64,000 nt of DNA from Sagittula sp048553715 (GTDB lineage Bacteria > Pseudomonadota > Alphaproteobacteria > Rhodobacterales > Rhodobacteraceae). The position numbers and the translations under genes were made by a program. Of this stretch, positions 18,653-27,053 are shown piece by piece (position 1 is the stretch's first letter; every line of letters begins with the position of its first letter). The notes under the pieces were generated by a model. It searched no databases, was not told the DNA's origin, and saw nothing but the letters and a program-made list of their open reading frames with translations. The stretch covers positions 35,633 to 99,632 of the forward strand of contig NZ_JBLZNC010000010.1 of assembly GCF_048553715.1 (NCBI RefSeq), read 5' to 3'.

Positions 18653-19416
18653 GGCTGACGGGGTTTGAAGGGCAGACCGCCTTTGTGACCGGCGCTGCGG
18701 GCGGGATCGGTCTGGCGGTGGTGCGCGCGCTGACGCAGGCGGGCGCGCAGGTGGTGGCCACCGATGTGCCGGATGCGATTGCACAGGCGCCGCAGATGGA
18801 TGGGGTGACGTGGACGGCTCTTGATGTGCAGGATGCCGATGCCGTGACCGCCTGCGTTGACCGGACGATCCGCGATCACGGCCCCATCGGATTGTGTGTC
18901 TATGCCGCCGGAATTCTGGCCGAAGGCGCGCTGCTTGAGACCTCAGCCGAGGCATGGCGGCGCGTGCTGGCGGTCAACCTTGACGGGGCGTTTCATGTCA
19001 CCACCGCTTTGGGGCGGCATATGGCGCAGGGGGGCCAAGGGGCCATTGTTGTGATCGGATCGAACGCGGCGGGCATTCCGCGCGTGAATATGGGCAGCTA
19101 TCCGGCCAGCAAGGCGGCGCTGCACATGATGGTGCGCTGTCTGGGGCTGGAGCTTGCCCCGCAAGGCGTGCGCTGCAACATTGTGGCCCCGGGATCAACG
19201 CTGACGACGATGCAGACCCGCATGTGGGCCGATGACAGCGGCGCGGCCCGTGTCATCGAGGGCAATCTGGCACTGCACAAGACCGGCATCCCGCTGGGCA
19301 AGATCGCCACGCCAGAGGACATCGCCGCCAGCGTGATGTTCATGCTGTCCGATCAAGCGGGCCATGTCACGATGGCCGATCTGTATGTCGATGGCGGGGC
19401 GACCCTGCGCGCCTAG
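18649..19416 (+). CDS. entA: 2,3-dihydro-2,3-dihydroxybenzoate dehydrogenase (EntA)
   Basis: NAD-dependent SDR of 255 residues that aromatises the product of isochorismatase to 2,3-dihydroxybenzoate. The cofactor motif is TGAAGGIG at residues 14-21, and the catalytic set is Ser138, Tyr151 and Lys155 (YPASK). It starts at the ATG overlapping the isochorismatase stop. It is the last gene of the siderophore locus, and its stop lies one base from the stop of the convergent ABC permease gene. The assignment as EntA rather than a general SDR rests on this context and on family-like blocks such as IGSNAAGIPRVNMGSYPASK. Confidence 0.92.
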   Translation: MRLTGFEGQTAFVTGAAGGIGLAVVRALTQAGAQVVATDVPDAIAQAPQMDGVTWTALDVQDADAVTACVDRTIRDHGPIGLCVYAAGILAEGALLETSAEAWRRVLAVNLDGAFHVTTALGRHMAQGGQGAIVVIGSNAAGIPRVNMGSYPASKAALHMMVRCLGLELAPQGVRCNIVAPGSTLTTMQTRMWADDSGAARVIEGNLALHKTGIPLGKIATPEDIAASVMFMLSDQAGHVTMADLYVDGGATLRA

Positions 19417-19417
19417 A

Positions 19418-20218
19418 TCATTTGACCCCGGCGGTCAGGAAGGCCTGCACAAACCTGCGCTGGAACAGGACAAAGCCAATCAGCAGCGGCGCAACCATCA
19501 TCAGCGTCGACGCCGAGATGACAGAGATATCGACCCCGTTTTCCGGCGCCGCAAACAGCGACAACCCCACGGTCAGCGGGCGCGTTTCAGGCGAGTTGGT
19601 GACGATCAGCGGCCATAGGAAGTTGTTCCAATGGGTCGAGACGGACACCAGCGCATAGGCCAGATAAGTGGGGCGCGCGGCGGGGACATAGACTCGCCAC
19701 AGCACCGCCAATGTGCCGCAGCCTTCGACGCGGGCGGCCTCTTCCAGATCGCGGGGCACGGATTTGAACGCCTGCCGCATCAGGAAAATCCCGAAGGCCG
19801 ATGCCATATAGGGCGCGCCGATCCCCCACAGGCTGTCGAGCAGGCTAAGGGTGGCGGCCACGCGGTAATTCTCGACGATCAGCACCTCGGGAAGGATGAA
19901 AAGCTGCAGCAGGACCAGAACAAAGACCGTGTCCCGCCCGCGAAACCGTGTTTGGGCAAAGGCATAGCCCGCCAGCGTGCACAGCACGAACTGCCCCACA
20001 AGGATCAGCGTCACCAGCGCGAATGTATTCGCGAAATACCGCAGCCACGGCGCCCCGGCCCAGGCTGTGCGGAAATTGTCCAACGTCAGCGGGGCATCGG
20101 CGCGAAACTGGATGGCGTCGGACACATTGTGCACCGCAGCCCAGACCGCCACCAGCAGCGGGGCAATCCAGATCACAGCCAGCGCAAGGGCCAGCAGGCT
20201 TTCGACATATCGCATCAT
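19418..20218 (-). CDS. Sugar-type ABC transporter permease (UgpE/MalG-like)
   Basis: Inner-membrane permease of 266 residues with six hydrophobic segments and the cytoplasmic coupling motif EEAARVEGCG (EAA loop, about residues 160-170) that docks the ATPase. It overlaps the upstream permease by ATGA. Together with the second permease, binding protein, ATPase and DeoR regulator it forms a CUT1-class importer. The substrate is probably a glycerol-phosphate-like or sugar compound, judged from the resemblance of the binding protein to UgpB. Confidence 0.88.
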   Translation of the reverse strand: MMRYVESLLALALAVIWIAPLLVAVWAAVHNVSDAIQFRADAPLTLDNFRTAWAGAPWLRYFANTFALVTLILVGQFVLCTLAGYAFAQTRFRGRDTVFVLVLLQLFILPEVLIVENYRVAATLSLLDSLWGIGAPYMASAFGIFLMRQAFKSVPRDLEEAARVEGCGTLAVLWRVYVPAARPTYLAYALVSVSTHWNNFLWPLIVTNSPETRPLTVGLSLFAAPENGVDISVISASTLMMVAPLLIGFVLFQRRFVQAFLTAGVK

Positions 20219-21108
20219 CGGTAATGTGTCCGGCGGTCAAGAAAAAGGAACTGCACCCCCGCCAGCAGACCCAAAGCCAGCAGAACCAAGGTGGTCATCG
20301 CCGCCGCAGAAGGCCGGTCGAAATAGGCGAATGCGTTTTCCCAGATGTAGTACAGGATCAGCTTCGAGCTGTCCGAAGGCCCGCCCTTTGTCAGGATGAA
20401 CAGATGGTCGATCAGCTTCACCGAATTGATCATCGCATTGACCAGAATGAACAGCGTTGTCGGCATCAACAGCGGCAGCACGACGCGGCGCAGATAGGTG
20501 CGGCGGGGCGTGCCTTCGATATCGGCGGCCTCTTTCAGATCGGGCGGAATGGTTTGCAGCGCCGCGAGGTAGAAGATCATGAAAAACCCCGCCTCTTTCC
20601 AGATCGTCACGATGCAGATGGCCCAGAGCGCCGTGTCGGGCTGGCCCAGCCAGTTGATCTGCGGCGCGCCGAACAGTGCCCCGATCTGGTTCAGGATGCC
20701 AAAGCTGGGGGTGTAGAAGAACAGCCACAGATTGCCCGCCGCGATCATCGGCAGCACGGTCGGCGTGAAATAGGCCGTGCGCAGAAAGCCTCGCGCGGAC
20801 AGTTTGGAATTCGCCCAAAGCGCCATGGTCAGCGCAATGGCGATAGAGGCGGGGATCGTCACACCGGCATACAGCAGGTTGTTCCAGACCACCTTCCAGA
20901 AGGTCGGGTCGTCAAACAAAAAGCGGTAGTTGTCCAGACCTGCGAACTCTGGCGGGCGTCGGCGGGTGCCCTTGGTCCAAAGCGCGCTCCAGAACGTGGC
21001 GGCAGAGGGATACAGCGCAAAGACCGACAGCATCACCAGCGCAGGCGACAGCAGCAGCCAGCCGTGGATGGCGCGGCGGCGGCGGGCAAGGTGAAGCGGA
21101 TCGGTCAT
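20215..21108 (-). CDS. Sugar-type ABC transporter permease (UgpA/MalF-like)
   Basis: Partner permease of 297 residues with six membrane helices; the EAA-type loop is seen at about residues 190-205 (PDLKEAADIEGTPRRTY). The short N-terminal cytosolic part RRRRAIHGWLLLSPALV is typical of UgpA-like permeases. It lies 57 bp downstream of the binding-protein gene, and the gap carries a hairpin. It is translationally coupled to the next permease. Confidence 0.88.
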   Translation of the reverse strand: MTDPLHLARRRRAIHGWLLLSPALVMLSVFALYPSAATFWSALWTKGTRRRPPEFAGLDNYRFLFDDPTFWKVVWNNLLYAGVTIPASIAIALTMALWANSKLSARGFLRTAYFTPTVLPMIAAGNLWLFFYTPSFGILNQIGALFGAPQINWLGQPDTALWAICIVTIWKEAGFFMIFYLAALQTIPPDLKEAADIEGTPRRTYLRRVVLPLLMPTTLFILVNAMINSVKLIDHLFILTKGGPSDSSKLILYYIWENAFAYFDRPSAAAMTTLVLLALGLLAGVQFLFLDRRTHYR

Positions 21109-21128
21109 GGCGGGTCTCTGTGATGGAT

Positions 21129-21154
21129 GGGGCCTGCCACGGTGGGCAGACCCC
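21129..21154 (-). terminator. Intercistronic hairpin after the binding-protein gene
   Basis: A 10-bp stem with one G-T pair (GGGGTCTGCC/GGCAGGCCCC on the minus strand) lies between the binding protein and first permease genes. Such hairpins often raise binding-protein message relative to membrane components. There is no U-tract, so full termination is unlikely. Confidence 0.4.
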
Positions 21155-21165
21155 TTGGGTGCGGG

Positions 21166-22422
21166 TTACTTGTAGGCGCGCAGCTGGCGTTCGGCGGCGG
21201 CCTGCGCCTCGGCCAGTGCGTCCTGTGCGGATGTCTCGCCGGTCAGCGTGGACTGGATCGCGGCGTTCAGACCGTCGCGCACGCGGGCGGTCTCGAAGGT
21301 CGAGAACTCTGCCACGGCATGTTCCAGCTGGTCCCGCGCCACAAGCGCCGGGGGGAATTCCGCGGTGTAGTTTTGCAGCGCCTCGGTGTCGTAGGCGGCG
21401 GGGGAGACGCCCATGTATCCGGTGGAAATCGACCATTCCGCCGCCTGTTCCGGTGCGGTCATGAACTGGATCAGCTTCAGCGCGGCCTGCTGTTCCTCCT
21501 CGGAGGCATCTTTGAACACGTAAAAGTTGCCGCCCCCCGTCGGAGAGCCCAGACGTTCCTGCGCAGGCAGCATGGCCACGCCGAAATCAAAGGGCGCCGC
21601 GTTTTTCACAGCGGTCAGGTTGCCGGTGGAATGCCACATCATCGCGGTATCCCCTTCAAGGAAAGCCTGACGCAGGGTGCCCCATTCGATGGTGCCCTCG
21701 GGCATGATGCCATGCTCGCTGGACAGGGATTTCCAGAACTCCAGCGTCTCGACCACGGCGGGGTCAGTGAAAAAGGTGGTGGTGCCGTCGTCGGACATCA
21801 GCTCTTGGCCGTTCTGGATCGCCAGTGCCTGAAACATCCAGTAGGGATAGCCGGTCGAGGGGATCATCAGCCCGTGATGGTCGTCCGTGGTCAGCGCCTT
21901 GCCCATCTCCACCAGTTCGTCCCAGGTGGTCGGGGCCTGTTCGGGGTCAAGACCTGCCGCGCGGAACATGTCCTTGTTGTAGTAGGCCACGATGGTCGAA
22001 CGCTGGAACGGGATGCCCCATGTCTGCCCCTCGATCTGGCCGTTGGCCATCAGCGCGGGGTAGAAGCTGTTCAGCCAGTCCTGATCGTCGGTCAGGCTTT
22101 CGAATGGCACGATCATATCCTGTTCGATGAGGTCGTAGGCGTCGATGGAAAACATCACGGCCAGCTGCGCGGGCTCGCCTGCCTCAAGCGCGGACAGCGC
22201 CTTGATTCGGGTGTCGTCATAGTTGCCCGCATAGATCGCATTGACCGTGATGTCGGGATTTTCCGCCATGAAATCCGCCACGATGCTGTCGACCACTTCG
22301 GTCAGGGCACCGCCGACGGCGATGGGGTAATACATGGTCAGCTCGGTTTGCGCGGCTGTGGGCTGCGCAAGTGCAGAAGAGGTTGCGGCAAACAGTGCCG
22401 CCAATGATGTGTAACGGGTCAT
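21166..22422 (-). CDS. ABC transporter substrate-binding protein (UgpB-like)
   Basis: Periplasmic binding protein of 418 residues with a signal peptide (residues 1-24). The mature part resembles UgpB and family 1 solute-binding proteins: VDSIVADFMAENPDITVNAIYAGNYDD near the N-terminus, the AGLDPEQAPTTWDEL block, and the aromatic-rich YNKDMF and GYPYWMFQALAI segments. It is encoded between the ATPase and permeases, with its start overlapping the ATPase stop (ATGA). The ligand may be glycerol-3-phosphate, a glycerophosphodiester or a sugar; the sequence alone does not decide. Confidence 0.85.
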   Translation of the reverse strand: MTRYTSLAALFAATSSALAQPTAAQTELTMYYPIAVGGALTEVVDSIVADFMAENPDITVNAIYAGNYDDTRIKALSALEAGEPAQLAVMFSIDAYDLIEQDMIVPFESLTDDQDWLNSFYPALMANGQIEGQTWGIPFQRSTIVAYYNKDMFRAAGLDPEQAPTTWDELVEMGKALTTDDHHGLMIPSTGYPYWMFQALAIQNGQELMSDDGTTTFFTDPAVVETLEFWKSLSSEHGIMPEGTIEWGTLRQAFLEGDTAMMWHSTGNLTAVKNAAPFDFGVAMLPAQERLGSPTGGGNFYVFKDASEEEQQAALKLIQFMTAPEQAAEWSISTGYMGVSPAAYDTEALQNYTAEFPPALVARDQLEHAVAEFSTFETARVRDGLNAAIQSTLTGETSAQDALAEAQAAAERQLRAYK

Positions 22423-23510
22423 GATGTCGTCCTGTTGAGTTGCTGAGGTCGCGGTATTGCCGCATCACGGGCCATCCGGTCCGGCTGCGGGGTGGTAATC
22501 TGTGGATCGGTCAGCCGCCCGCTGGCGCTGTCGAAGAACAATCGCCGGTCGGCGGGCAGGCTAAGGCCCACGCTGTCGCCAATCGCCTGCGGGGCCGCGC
22601 CTGCGACGATCACCGCCAGCCCCTGCGCGCCGGGATGGTCCAGCGTCACAAGGGTATCTGCGCCGAGAAATTCGCGGTCGAGCACGCGCGCCTGCAGGTC
22701 CGCGGTAGACGGATCGCTCAGCCGGATGTGTTCGGGGCGCAGGCCGACGGTGACGCGCTGCGACAGGCCCAAAGCGCTGCCTTCGATCAGGGCCATGGGC
22801 GGCTCTCCGATAAATTGCGCGGCAAACAGCGTGGCGGGGCGGTCATACAGATCGGACGGGCTGCCGATCTGTTCCACGCGGCCCCCCTGCATCAGCACCA
22901 CGCGGTCAGACAGGCTCATGGCCTCGCCTTGGTCGTGGGTGACATAGACGACCGTCAGACCCAGCGTGCGGGCCAGCGCGCGGATGTCGCGCCGCACCGC
23001 ATGGCGCAGCTTGGCGTCGAGGTTCGACAGCGGCTCATCCATCAGGCACAGCGGGCGTTCGGACACGGCGGCCCGCGCCAGTGCCACGCGCTGCCGTTGG
23101 CCGCCGGAGAGGGCTGCGGGTTTGCGGGTCTCCAGCCCCTCCAGCCCCGTCATCCGCAGGGCGCGCGCCAACCGCTCGCGACGCTCGCGCGCAGGCACGC
23201 GCCGGACCTTCAGCCCGAACAGCACGTTTTCCGCCACGCTGAGATGCGGGAACAGGGCGTAGGACTGGAACACCATCGACAAGTTGCGCTGCCCCGGCGG
23301 CAGGGCAGTGACGTCCCGCCCGTCTATGACGATCCGTCCTTGGCGGGGCTGCTCCAACCCCGCAATCAGGCGCAACAGGGTCGATTTTCCGCAGCCCGAG
23401 GGGCCGAGGATCGACAGGAATGCGCCCTTTGGCAGGTCCAGGGACACGTCGCGCACGCCGCCTTGGCCATCCCAATCGCGGGTGATCTGCTGCAGCTGAA
23501 GAAAGCTCAT
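22419..23510 (-). CDS. ABC transporter ATP-binding protein (UgpC/MalK-like)
   Basis: ATPase of 363 residues from the ATG at 23510. Walker A GPSGCGKST, signature LSGGQRQRVALARA, Walker B LCLMDEPLSNLDAKLR and a C-terminal TOBE/MalK-type regulatory domain with GLRPEHIRL are all present. The start overlaps the DeoR stop and the stop overlaps the binding-protein start, so all five genes of this importer form a coupled operon. A longer in-frame reading upstream exists but overlaps the DeoR gene and is not protein-like. Confidence 0.9.
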   Translation of the reverse strand: MSFLQLQQITRDWDGQGGVRDVSLDLPKGAFLSILGPSGCGKSTLLRLIAGLEQPRQGRIVIDGRDVTALPPGQRNLSMVFQSYALFPHLSVAENVLFGLKVRRVPARERRERLARALRMTGLEGLETRKPAALSGGQRQRVALARAAVSERPLCLMDEPLSNLDAKLRHAVRRDIRALARTLGLTVVYVTHDQGEAMSLSDRVVLMQGGRVEQIGSPSDLYDRPATLFAAQFIGEPPMALIEGSALGLSQRVTVGLRPEHIRLSDPSTADLQARVLDREFLGADTLVTLDHPGAQGLAVIVAGAAPQAIGDSVGLSLPADRRLFFDSASGRLTDPQITTPQPDRMARDAAIPRPQQLNRTTS

Positions 23511-24268
23511 GCCTGCACCTCTGCGATCAGGGGCGCTTGGGGCAGGTTGCCCAGCATCGTGGCAAAGCCCGCGTCGGGGTGTGCGTCCAGCACGATATGA
23601 TCGGCGTCGCGCAGATGCCCGCCGACAGCGGCTGCGGGGCGCCCGAATTTGGACACATCCGCCACAAGGATCGACTGGCGCGCGTTGAGGCGCATGGTCT
23701 CGCGCATGGCGACTTCGGTCTCGTCGAAATCCAGCAGGCTGCCGTCGGGATCGATCCCGCCCACGCCGTAGATCGCCACATCGGCGCGGTATTTGCCAAA
23801 CAGCTCTAACGCCTGCGGGCCAAGAATATCGCGGTCGGGCAGGCGCAGTTCTCCGCCCGGCAGGATGATGCGGGCGTCCGGCGCGTCTGACAGCGCAATG
23901 GCCGCGTTCAGATTGGGCGTGATCGCGGTCAGCCCCTTGCGCTGTGACAGGGCCGCCGCAACAAGCGCAGGCGTCGTGCCGATGGAAAAGAACAGCGTCG
24001 CCCCGTCGGGGATCAACGCGGCCACCCGCGCGGCGATACGCCGTTTGGCGGCCACGTTCAGAACACTGCGCGCGGCATAGGGCAGGTTCGCGGCCTGTTC
24101 GATGAACTCTGCCCCGCCATGCAGGCGGCGCAGCTTGCCCGTGGCACATAGCGCGTTGATGTCGCGCCGGATGGTATGGGACGACACGCCGAGATCCTGC
24201 GCCAGATCATCGACGCCGACGCGCCCCGCCACACGGGCCTTGTCCAGAATAAGAAGCTGTCGGTTCAT
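23507..24268 (-). CDS. DeoR-family transcriptional regulator
   Basis: A 253-residue repressor-type protein. The N-terminal DeoR helix-turn-helix covers residues 1-55 (VSSHTIRRDINALCATGKLRRLHGGAEF), and the C-terminal DeoR sensor domain has the phosphosugar-binding look (GATLFFSIGTTPALVA, DVAIYGVGGIDPDG). The ATG at 24268 has the strong ribosome site AAGGGGGA; an alternative ATG lies 24 bp upstream. It is first in the operon with the Ugp-like importer. Two similar operator-like sequences lie just upstream, suggesting autoregulation of the whole operon by a sugar-phosphate effector. Confidence 0.88.
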   Translation of the reverse strand: MNRQLLILDKARVAGRVGVDDLAQDLGVSSHTIRRDINALCATGKLRRLHGGAEFIEQAANLPYAARSVLNVAAKRRIAARVAALIPDGATLFFSIGTTPALVAAALSQRKGLTAITPNLNAAIALSDAPDARIILPGGELRLPDRDILGPQALELFGKYRADVAIYGVGGIDPDGSLLDFDETEVAMRETMRLNARQSILVADVSKFGRPAAAVGGHLRDADHIVLDAHPDAGFATMLGNLPQAPLIAEVQA

Positions 24269-24284
24269 CGCGTCCCCCTTGCCC

Positions 24285-24300
24285 TTGCTCATTTGAGCAA
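24285..24300. promoter_or_regulatory. Operator-like palindrome upstream of the DeoR operon (copy 1)
   Basis: TTGCTCATTTGAGCAA is a perfect 7-bp inverted repeat with a 2-bp centre, ending 17 bp upstream of the DeoR start. A degenerate second copy lies 63 bp further upstream. Likely target of the DeoR protein (inference). Confidence 0.45.
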
Positions 24301-24347
24301 CGCAGGTGACAGGGCGATGACGATAAGGTGACATCTTGGTAAATCAG

Positions 24348-24363
24348 ATGTTCATTTGTGCAC
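24348..24363. promoter_or_regulatory. Operator-like sequence upstream of the DeoR operon (copy 2)
   Basis: ATGTTCATTTGTGCAC matches copy 1 at 12 of 16 positions. The two copies are 63 bp apart, about six helical turns, so both would face the same side of the DNA, as expected for looping by an oligomeric DeoR-type repressor. Confidence 0.4.
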
Positions 24364-24387
24364 GCCGCGCGCCTGAACGCGCGCGGC
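24364..24387 (-). terminator. GC-rich hairpin downstream of the symporter gene
   Basis: A perfect 9-bp stem GCCGCGCGC/GCGCGCGGC with a 6-nt loop lies 14 bp after the symporter stop. There is no U-tract. It probably ends or weakens symporter transcription before the DeoR operon. Confidence 0.45.
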
Positions 24388-24400
24388 GCGTGGGCAAAGC

Positions 24401-25984
24401 TTACCAGAAGGCGATCAGGATGCCCGCCATCACAGCCGTCAGAACCAGCCCCCACAGGCGCACATCCAGCAGCCCGCCGGTTGTGCCCTCGGCGGTGGAA
24501 TAGGCCATGTGCGGACGCCAGATCAGCATGTCATCGGGCGCGCTCTGTGGCGGCAGCACAGTCACCGACAGCCCGTAGTGCACCACACAGGACAGCACCG
24601 TCATCACCGGCACCGTGACCGTGAAATGCAGCGGCCAGACGCCGATCTGGCCCAGACCGAACAACACCACACCCAGACCGTGCATTGACAACAGCGTGAC
24701 CAGCGCCGCGCGGTCGCTGACCCTGCGGCTGAGCGCGCCAAGGGAGTAGATCGCCACAATCGGCGGCACGATGATGGAAAACGCCTGCTGCAGATAGTCC
24801 CAGATGCCACCGGCAAACTGGATCAGCGGGGCGACGAGCACGGCAATCAGCATAAAGACGATGGTGCTGATGCTGCCGTATTTGCGCGCCGCGCGCGGGT
24901 CGATGTCGTCCTCGGGGCGGGTGATGAAATCATGCACAACCAGCGTCGAAGAGCTGTTGAGCGTGGAATCCACCGTCGACATGATCGCCGCCACCAGACC
25001 GGCCAGCACAAGACCCGTCAGGCCCGCGGGCAGGATCTGGGTAATCATCACCGGAAAGACCATGTCCTTTTCCGGCAAATCCGGCAGCAGCGACACCGCC
25101 ATCGCGCCGGGCAACACCATGATGAACAACGGCACGCATTTCAGCAGACCGCCCAGAATGGCCCCGCGCTGCGCGTCTTGCAGGCTGCGCGCGCCCAGCA
25201 CCCGCTGCACCACATACTGGTTGGTGATCCAGTACCAAAAGCCCAGCATCCACACGCCGAAAAACAGACCGGGCCACGGCAGGCTCTCATCACTCGTGGG
25301 TTTGACCATGTCCAGATGGCCGGTGGGCAGCGCCTCGCGCACCGTCGCCCAAGAGAAATCCAGCGACTGGAACATCAGGTAAGTGACGATGGAACAGCCG
25401 ACCAGCAGCACGATGGCCTGCAACACATCGGTGTAGACCACCGCCTTTAGCCCGCCGGTGGCCGCATAGCCCCCCGCAAACAGGCCCACGGCAATACAGC
25501 TGACCCACAGCGACAGATCGGGAAAGAACGTGGTCATGACAACGCCGCCGGCATACAGCCCGCCCGCGGTTTCCACCACGACCGTGAAAAAGATCGTCAG
25601 CCCCGAGAAATACAGCCGCACCCCGCGCGAATAGCGGCGGTCCAGCCATTCCGGTGTCGTTGTGACCTTGGCCCGCAGATAGAGCGGCGCAAACACAAAG
25701 GCCAACAGCAGCAAGGGCACGCCGGACATCCACTCAAACGCAGAGGTCGCGATCCCCGTGGCATAGGCCGATCCCGTCAGCCCGATGATCGTCGTGGTCG
25801 AGATGTTGGAGGCAAACAGCGAAAACCCGATGGCCCCCCAAGTCAGCGACCGCCCCCCCAGAAACAGGTCCTCGCCGGTTTTGGTGCGCATGGACACCCA
25901 GACACCGATGGCCAGAACCACGGCGAGGTAGACAAAGATTACCGCAATATCCAGTCCGGTGATGGCGCTTTGAATAGAGTCCAC
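24401..25984 (-). CDS. Sodium:solute symporter (SSS/SGLT-like)
   Basis: Inner-membrane symporter of 527 residues with about 13-14 hydrophobic helices. SSS hallmarks include the ISTTTIIGLTGSAYATGI segment in helices 1-2, GGLKAVVYTDVLQ, and the Na-site helix VAAIMSTVDSTLNSSSTLVV. It is closest in look to sodium/sugar (SGLT) members. The start is a GTG at 25984 with GGGAAAG 5 nt upstream. A rho-independent-type hairpin with a 7-T tail sits 43 bp upstream of the start, so expression may be controlled by early termination. Substrate unknown. Confidence 0.88.
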   Translation of the reverse strand: MDSIQSAITGLDIAVIFVYLAVVLAIGVWVSMRTKTGEDLFLGGRSLTWGAIGFSLFASNISTTTIIGLTGSAYATGIATSAFEWMSGVPLLLLAFVFAPLYLRAKVTTTPEWLDRRYSRGVRLYFSGLTIFFTVVVETAGGLYAGGVVMTTFFPDLSLWVSCIAVGLFAGGYAATGGLKAVVYTDVLQAIVLLVGCSIVTYLMFQSLDFSWATVREALPTGHLDMVKPTSDESLPWPGLFFGVWMLGFWYWITNQYVVQRVLGARSLQDAQRGAILGGLLKCVPLFIMVLPGAMAVSLLPDLPEKDMVFPVMITQILPAGLTGLVLAGLVAAIMSTVDSTLNSSSTLVVHDFITRPEDDIDPRAARKYGSISTIVFMLIAVLVAPLIQFAGGIWDYLQQAFSIIVPPIVAIYSLGALSRRVSDRAALVTLLSMHGLGVVLFGLGQIGVWPLHFTVTVPVMTVLSCVVHYGLSVTVLPPQSAPDDMLIWRPHMAYSTAEGTTGGLLDVRLWGLVLTAVMAGILIAFW

Positions 25985-26026
25985 GATCGCTTTCCCGTTT
26001 CTGTGGCGGCGCAGGGCCGCGGGATC

Positions 26027-26059
26027 AAAAAAACCCGCACGCCGGTCAGGGCATGCGGG
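26027..26059 (-). terminator. Rho-independent terminator or leader attenuator upstream of the symporter gene
   Basis: On the minus strand the 10-bp stem CCCGCATGCC/GGCGTGCGGG (one wobble pair), a CTGACC loop and a run of seven Ts make the clearest intrinsic terminator in the window. It lies about 160 bp after the upstream SDR stop and only 43 bp before the symporter start. It is either the SDR terminator or an attenuator in the symporter leader. Confidence 0.75.
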
Positions 26060-26220
26060 ATGAATTCAACGCGCGCAGATCAAGGAGACGGGCAAAGGTG
26101 AAATCGCATTAGGGATGTTCATGCCGCCCTCTTCATCAGCCAAAGGTTGCTAAAATCTGCGCACCTGCCCAACGGCGGGAACCCGCGCTAAGTTCCTTGG
26201 ACAACGGCAGTTTTCTGCCC

Positions 26221-27036
26221 TTAGGCGCCGACGATCATGCCGCCATTCACATGAATGGTCTGGCCGGTGACAAAAGACGCGTCGCGGCTGGCAAGGAAGA
26301 TATAGGCCGGCGCGATCTCGCGCGGGTGGCCCACACGGCCAATGGGGGCGGCCATGTTGCGCAAAATGTCCTCGTCGAAATCCTCGAACACCTCCTGGAT
26401 GTCGGTGGCGACGGGGCCGGGGGCCACCTCGTTCACGCGGATGCCCTGATCCATGTATTGCTTGGCCAAAGACCGGGTGAAGGTCGAGATCGCCCCCTTC
26501 GTCGCGGAATAGGGCAAGAGCGCATCGTTGCCGACAAAGGCATTGATCGAGGTCGTGTTCACGATGGCCGCGCCGCGTGTCATATGCCGCAGGGCGGCGC
26601 GCGACAGATAGAACATGCCCGCCATGTTCACGTCGAAATGGGCGCGCCAGTCGTCATCGCTGACCTCTTCGAGCGAGGCATAGGGTTTCTGGAAACCGGC
26701 GTTGTTGACCAGAACGTCGATCCCGCCCCAAGCGTCGATCACCGCCTGCACCGCCGCATCGCAATCGGCGCTGGAGGCCGTGTCGCCCTGTATCACTAGC
26801 GCTTCCGTGTCTTCGGCGATGATGGCGCGGCGGGTGTCCTCGGCCTTGTCCTTTGCCGAGTGGTAGATGATCGCCACCTTGGCCCCCTCGCGCGCCATGT
26901 GTTGGGCCACCGCCCGCCCGATGCCGCTGTCCCCGCCAGAAATCAGCACGCGCTGCCCCTGCAGTTTGCCCGAGCCGCGATAGTGGTCGTCGATGTATTC
27001 GGGCGTCGGCAGATGGGAAACCTTGTCCTGTGTCAT
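26221..27036 (-). CDS. SDR family oxidoreductase (YghA-like)
   Basis: NAD(P)-dependent dehydrogenase of 271 residues from the ATG at 27036. It has the long N-terminal extension with HYRGSGKLQGQ seen in YghA/glucose-and-ribitol-dehydrogenase-like SDRs, cofactor motif SGGDSGIGRA, NNAG motif, and catalytic YSATK. The C-terminal VTGQTIHVNGGMIV is typical. These proteins are often linked to stress or sugar-alcohol metabolism; substrate not predicted. It follows another SDR gene by 17 bp. Confidence 0.85.
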   Translation of the reverse strand: MTQDKVSHLPTPEYIDDHYRGSGKLQGQRVLISGGDSGIGRAVAQHMAREGAKVAIIYHSAKDKAEDTRRAIIAEDTEALVIQGDTASSADCDAAVQAVIDAWGGIDVLVNNAGFQKPYASLEEVSDDDWRAHFDVNMAGMFYLSRAALRHMTRGAAIVNTTSINAFVGNDALLPYSATKGAISTFTRSLAKQYMDQGIRVNEVAPGPVATDIQEVFEDFDEDILRNMAAPIGRVGHPREIAPAYIFLASRDASFVTGQTIHVNGGMIVGA

Positions 27037-27053
27037 GGGATGCACCTGAATGC

